Origin: JASGDN01 sp049840815
Lineage (GTDB): Bacteria; Chloroflexota; Chloroflexia; Thermomicrobiales; UBA6265
Length of the DNA stretch: 64,000 nt
Direction of reading: 5' to 3'
NCBI GenBank assembly: GCA_049840815.1
Contig: JASGJI010000009.1
Location: 62,001-126,000, forward strand
Shown piece after piece: positions 63,121 to 64,000 of the stretch. Numbering within the stretch: position 1 is the first letter of the stretch; each line of letters begins with the position of its first letter. The notes below the pieces were generated by a model. The model saw only the letters and a program-made list of their open reading frames with translations. It had not been told where the DNA came from and made no database searches. Made by a program: the position numbers and the translations under genes.

Positions 63121-64000
63121 TGGCGGGCGTTCAGGACGCTTTTTCGGGGGATGTGGACAACACCGGGTTGGCGGCGATTGATCGGGCCATTGCCGAGCAT
63201 TACGCCGATCTCTCGGCGGGCCAGCGCAAGGTGATCGACCGCCTGCTGGCGGACACGCGCTACGGTGCGGTGATCTCCGCGCCGGAACTGGCGACGGCGA
63301 CCGGCGTCTCCGAAGCGACGGTGACGCGAGCGGCGCAGGCGCTGGGGTTCGCGGGCTACCCGGACCTCCAGCGTCACCTGCGCGATCGCTTCGTGGCCCC
63401 GGTCGATGACCGTCTGCGGCAGGATCGGACGAATGCCGATGCGCCCGGATCGATTGCCCTGAGGGTGTTGGCCGATGATGCCGCGCTGATCCGCGAAATG
63501 GCGGAGGATCTGCCCCTGGACGACATCATCGCGATGGTTTCCACGCTGGTGGATGCGCGGCGGGTGCTGGTGATTGGCGAGCGTGGGTCGCACGGGCTGG
63601 CGCTGATGCTGGGGATCGGCCTTCGTCTCCTGCTGGACGACGTGCGCATTCTGACCGGAAGCGCCGGGGAGTTGCCGGATCAGTTGCTCGGCCTCGGTGC
63701 GGGCGATGTGGTGGTGGGGATCAGCTTCCGGCGGGTCGACCGGCTGACCGTGGACGTGCTGCGGCAGGCGCGGACGCTGGGAGCATCGACGGTTGCGCTG
63801 ACGGACCACCGGTCGAGCCCCGCCGCGCGCGCTGCCGATCGCGTGTTGATCGCGCGGACGGGGACGTTGCGCCTGATGCCATCATTCGCGCCGGGTGCGA
63901 GTCTCGTTCACGCCCTGCTGGAGGAGGTCGCCGCCGTCCGGCGTGACGCGGCAGGGGAGCGCCTGCGCGCGGCGGAGACGCTTTGGGACGCCTTCGACGC
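63114..64000 (+). CDS. MurR/RpiR-family regulator with SIS domain, partial
   Basis: At least 295 residues; the 3' end lies outside the window. The N-terminal HTH_6 domain includes SAGQRKVIDRLL and ATGVSEATVTRAAQALGF. The C-terminal SIS domain (VLVIGERGSHGLALMLGIGL, VVVGISFRRVD) senses a phosphosugar. The ATG at 63114 overlaps the glucarate dehydratase stop by 7 nt, which argues for coupling. It probably controls the glucarate locus. Confidence 0.8.
   Translation, partial: MVVAGVQDAFSGDVDNTGLAAIDRAIAEHYADLSAGQRKVIDRLLADTRYGAVISAPELATATGVSEATVTRAAQALGFAGYPDLQRHLRDRFVAPVDDRLRQDRTNADAPGSIALRVLADDAALIREMAEDLPLDDIIAMVSTLVDARRVLVIGERGSHGLALMLGIGLRLLLDDVRILTGSAGELPDQLLGLGAGDVVVGISFRRVDRLTVDVLRQARTLGASTVALTDHRSSPAARAADRVLIARTGTLRLMPSFAPGASLVHALLEEVAAVRRDAAGERLRAAETLWDAFD

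Overview
The window is high-GC, densely coded bacterial chromosome with no phage, plasmid or CRISPR signature. The organism is most likely a Chloroflexota bacterium of the Thermomicrobia/Sphaerobacter type. That is an inference from several traits: F420-type oxidoreductases (two LLM-family proteins and a deazaflavin-dependent nitroreductase), Thr/Glu/Pro-rich surface stalks, a Thr/Ala/Ser/Pro-rich C-terminal tail on a GMC dehydrogenase, and many intergenic palindromes whose arms begin GTAGGG. No rRNA, tRNA or other taxonomic marker is present to confirm it.

Layout. (1) 1-11.2 kb: a serine hydrolase, an MshA-like glycosyltransferase, a cupin, an ISAs1-type insertion sequence with perfect ends but a broken transposase, a large LuxR-type regulator, a DHA2 efflux pump and an ArsR/SRPBCC pair with a visible promoter and operator. 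(2) 11.2-18.5 kb: an ABC-F ATPase with a possible uORF/terminator attenuator, GNAT and TetR genes divergent from an F420-type oxidoreductase, an AlkZ-like winged-helix protein, a second cupin and an APH-family kinase. (3) 18.6-23.2 kb: a beta-propeller sugar dehydrogenase-like protein, a DedA-type membrane protein and a two-gene Tat/GMC dehydrogenase. (4) 23.3-29.8 kb: an ebo-type cluster, with a phosphodiesterase (EboF), UbiA-like prenyltransferase (EboC), EboE, TatD-like hydrolase (EboB), a small unknown protein and a dehydroquinate-synthase-like cyclase (EboD), all on the minus strand and interrupted by two palindromic repeats. (5) 30.2-37.2 kb: more minus-strand genes for small-molecule and sugar chemistry (acetamidase, two TIM-barrel isomerases, a Gfo/Idh/MocA dehydrogenase, a GH3 glycosidase). 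(6) 37.6-46.4 kb: a PAS-GGDEF protein, an LLM oxidoreductase, a ParB-like protein and three tandem MntA/HepT toxin-antitoxin pairs followed by a nitrilase. (7) 47.0-53.0 kb: a 1982-residue surface protein made of repeated Cna-B-like modules, preceded by a foldable leader. (8) 53.1-60.5 kb: housekeeping and resistance-type genes (APH6-like kinase, GNAT, threonine dehydratase, MFS, LLM, CPBP protease). (9) 60.7-64.0 kb: a D-glucarate catabolic locus with a consensus promoter and an RpiR regulator that runs off the window.

How genes work together. The ebo genes are known from other bacteria and from eustigmatophyte plastids as a cluster needed to move or mature a small molecule; in Nostoc punctiforme it is required for scytonemin-precursor export. 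Here the cluster lies beside sugar and cyclitol-type enzymes and opposite a Tat-exported oxidoreductase, suggesting but not proving a periplasmic small-molecule pathway. Glucarate dehydratase and a KdgD-like dehydratase would together convert glucarate to 2-ketoglutarate semialdehyde. The three MntA/HepT pairs share an almost identical 5' segment of the antitoxin gene and differ elsewhere.

Quality note. All recognisable frame breaks (four in the transposase, one in the third HepT gene, probably one at the 5' end of the LuxR gene) are equivalent to single-base deletions. This could mean real decay or assembly error.
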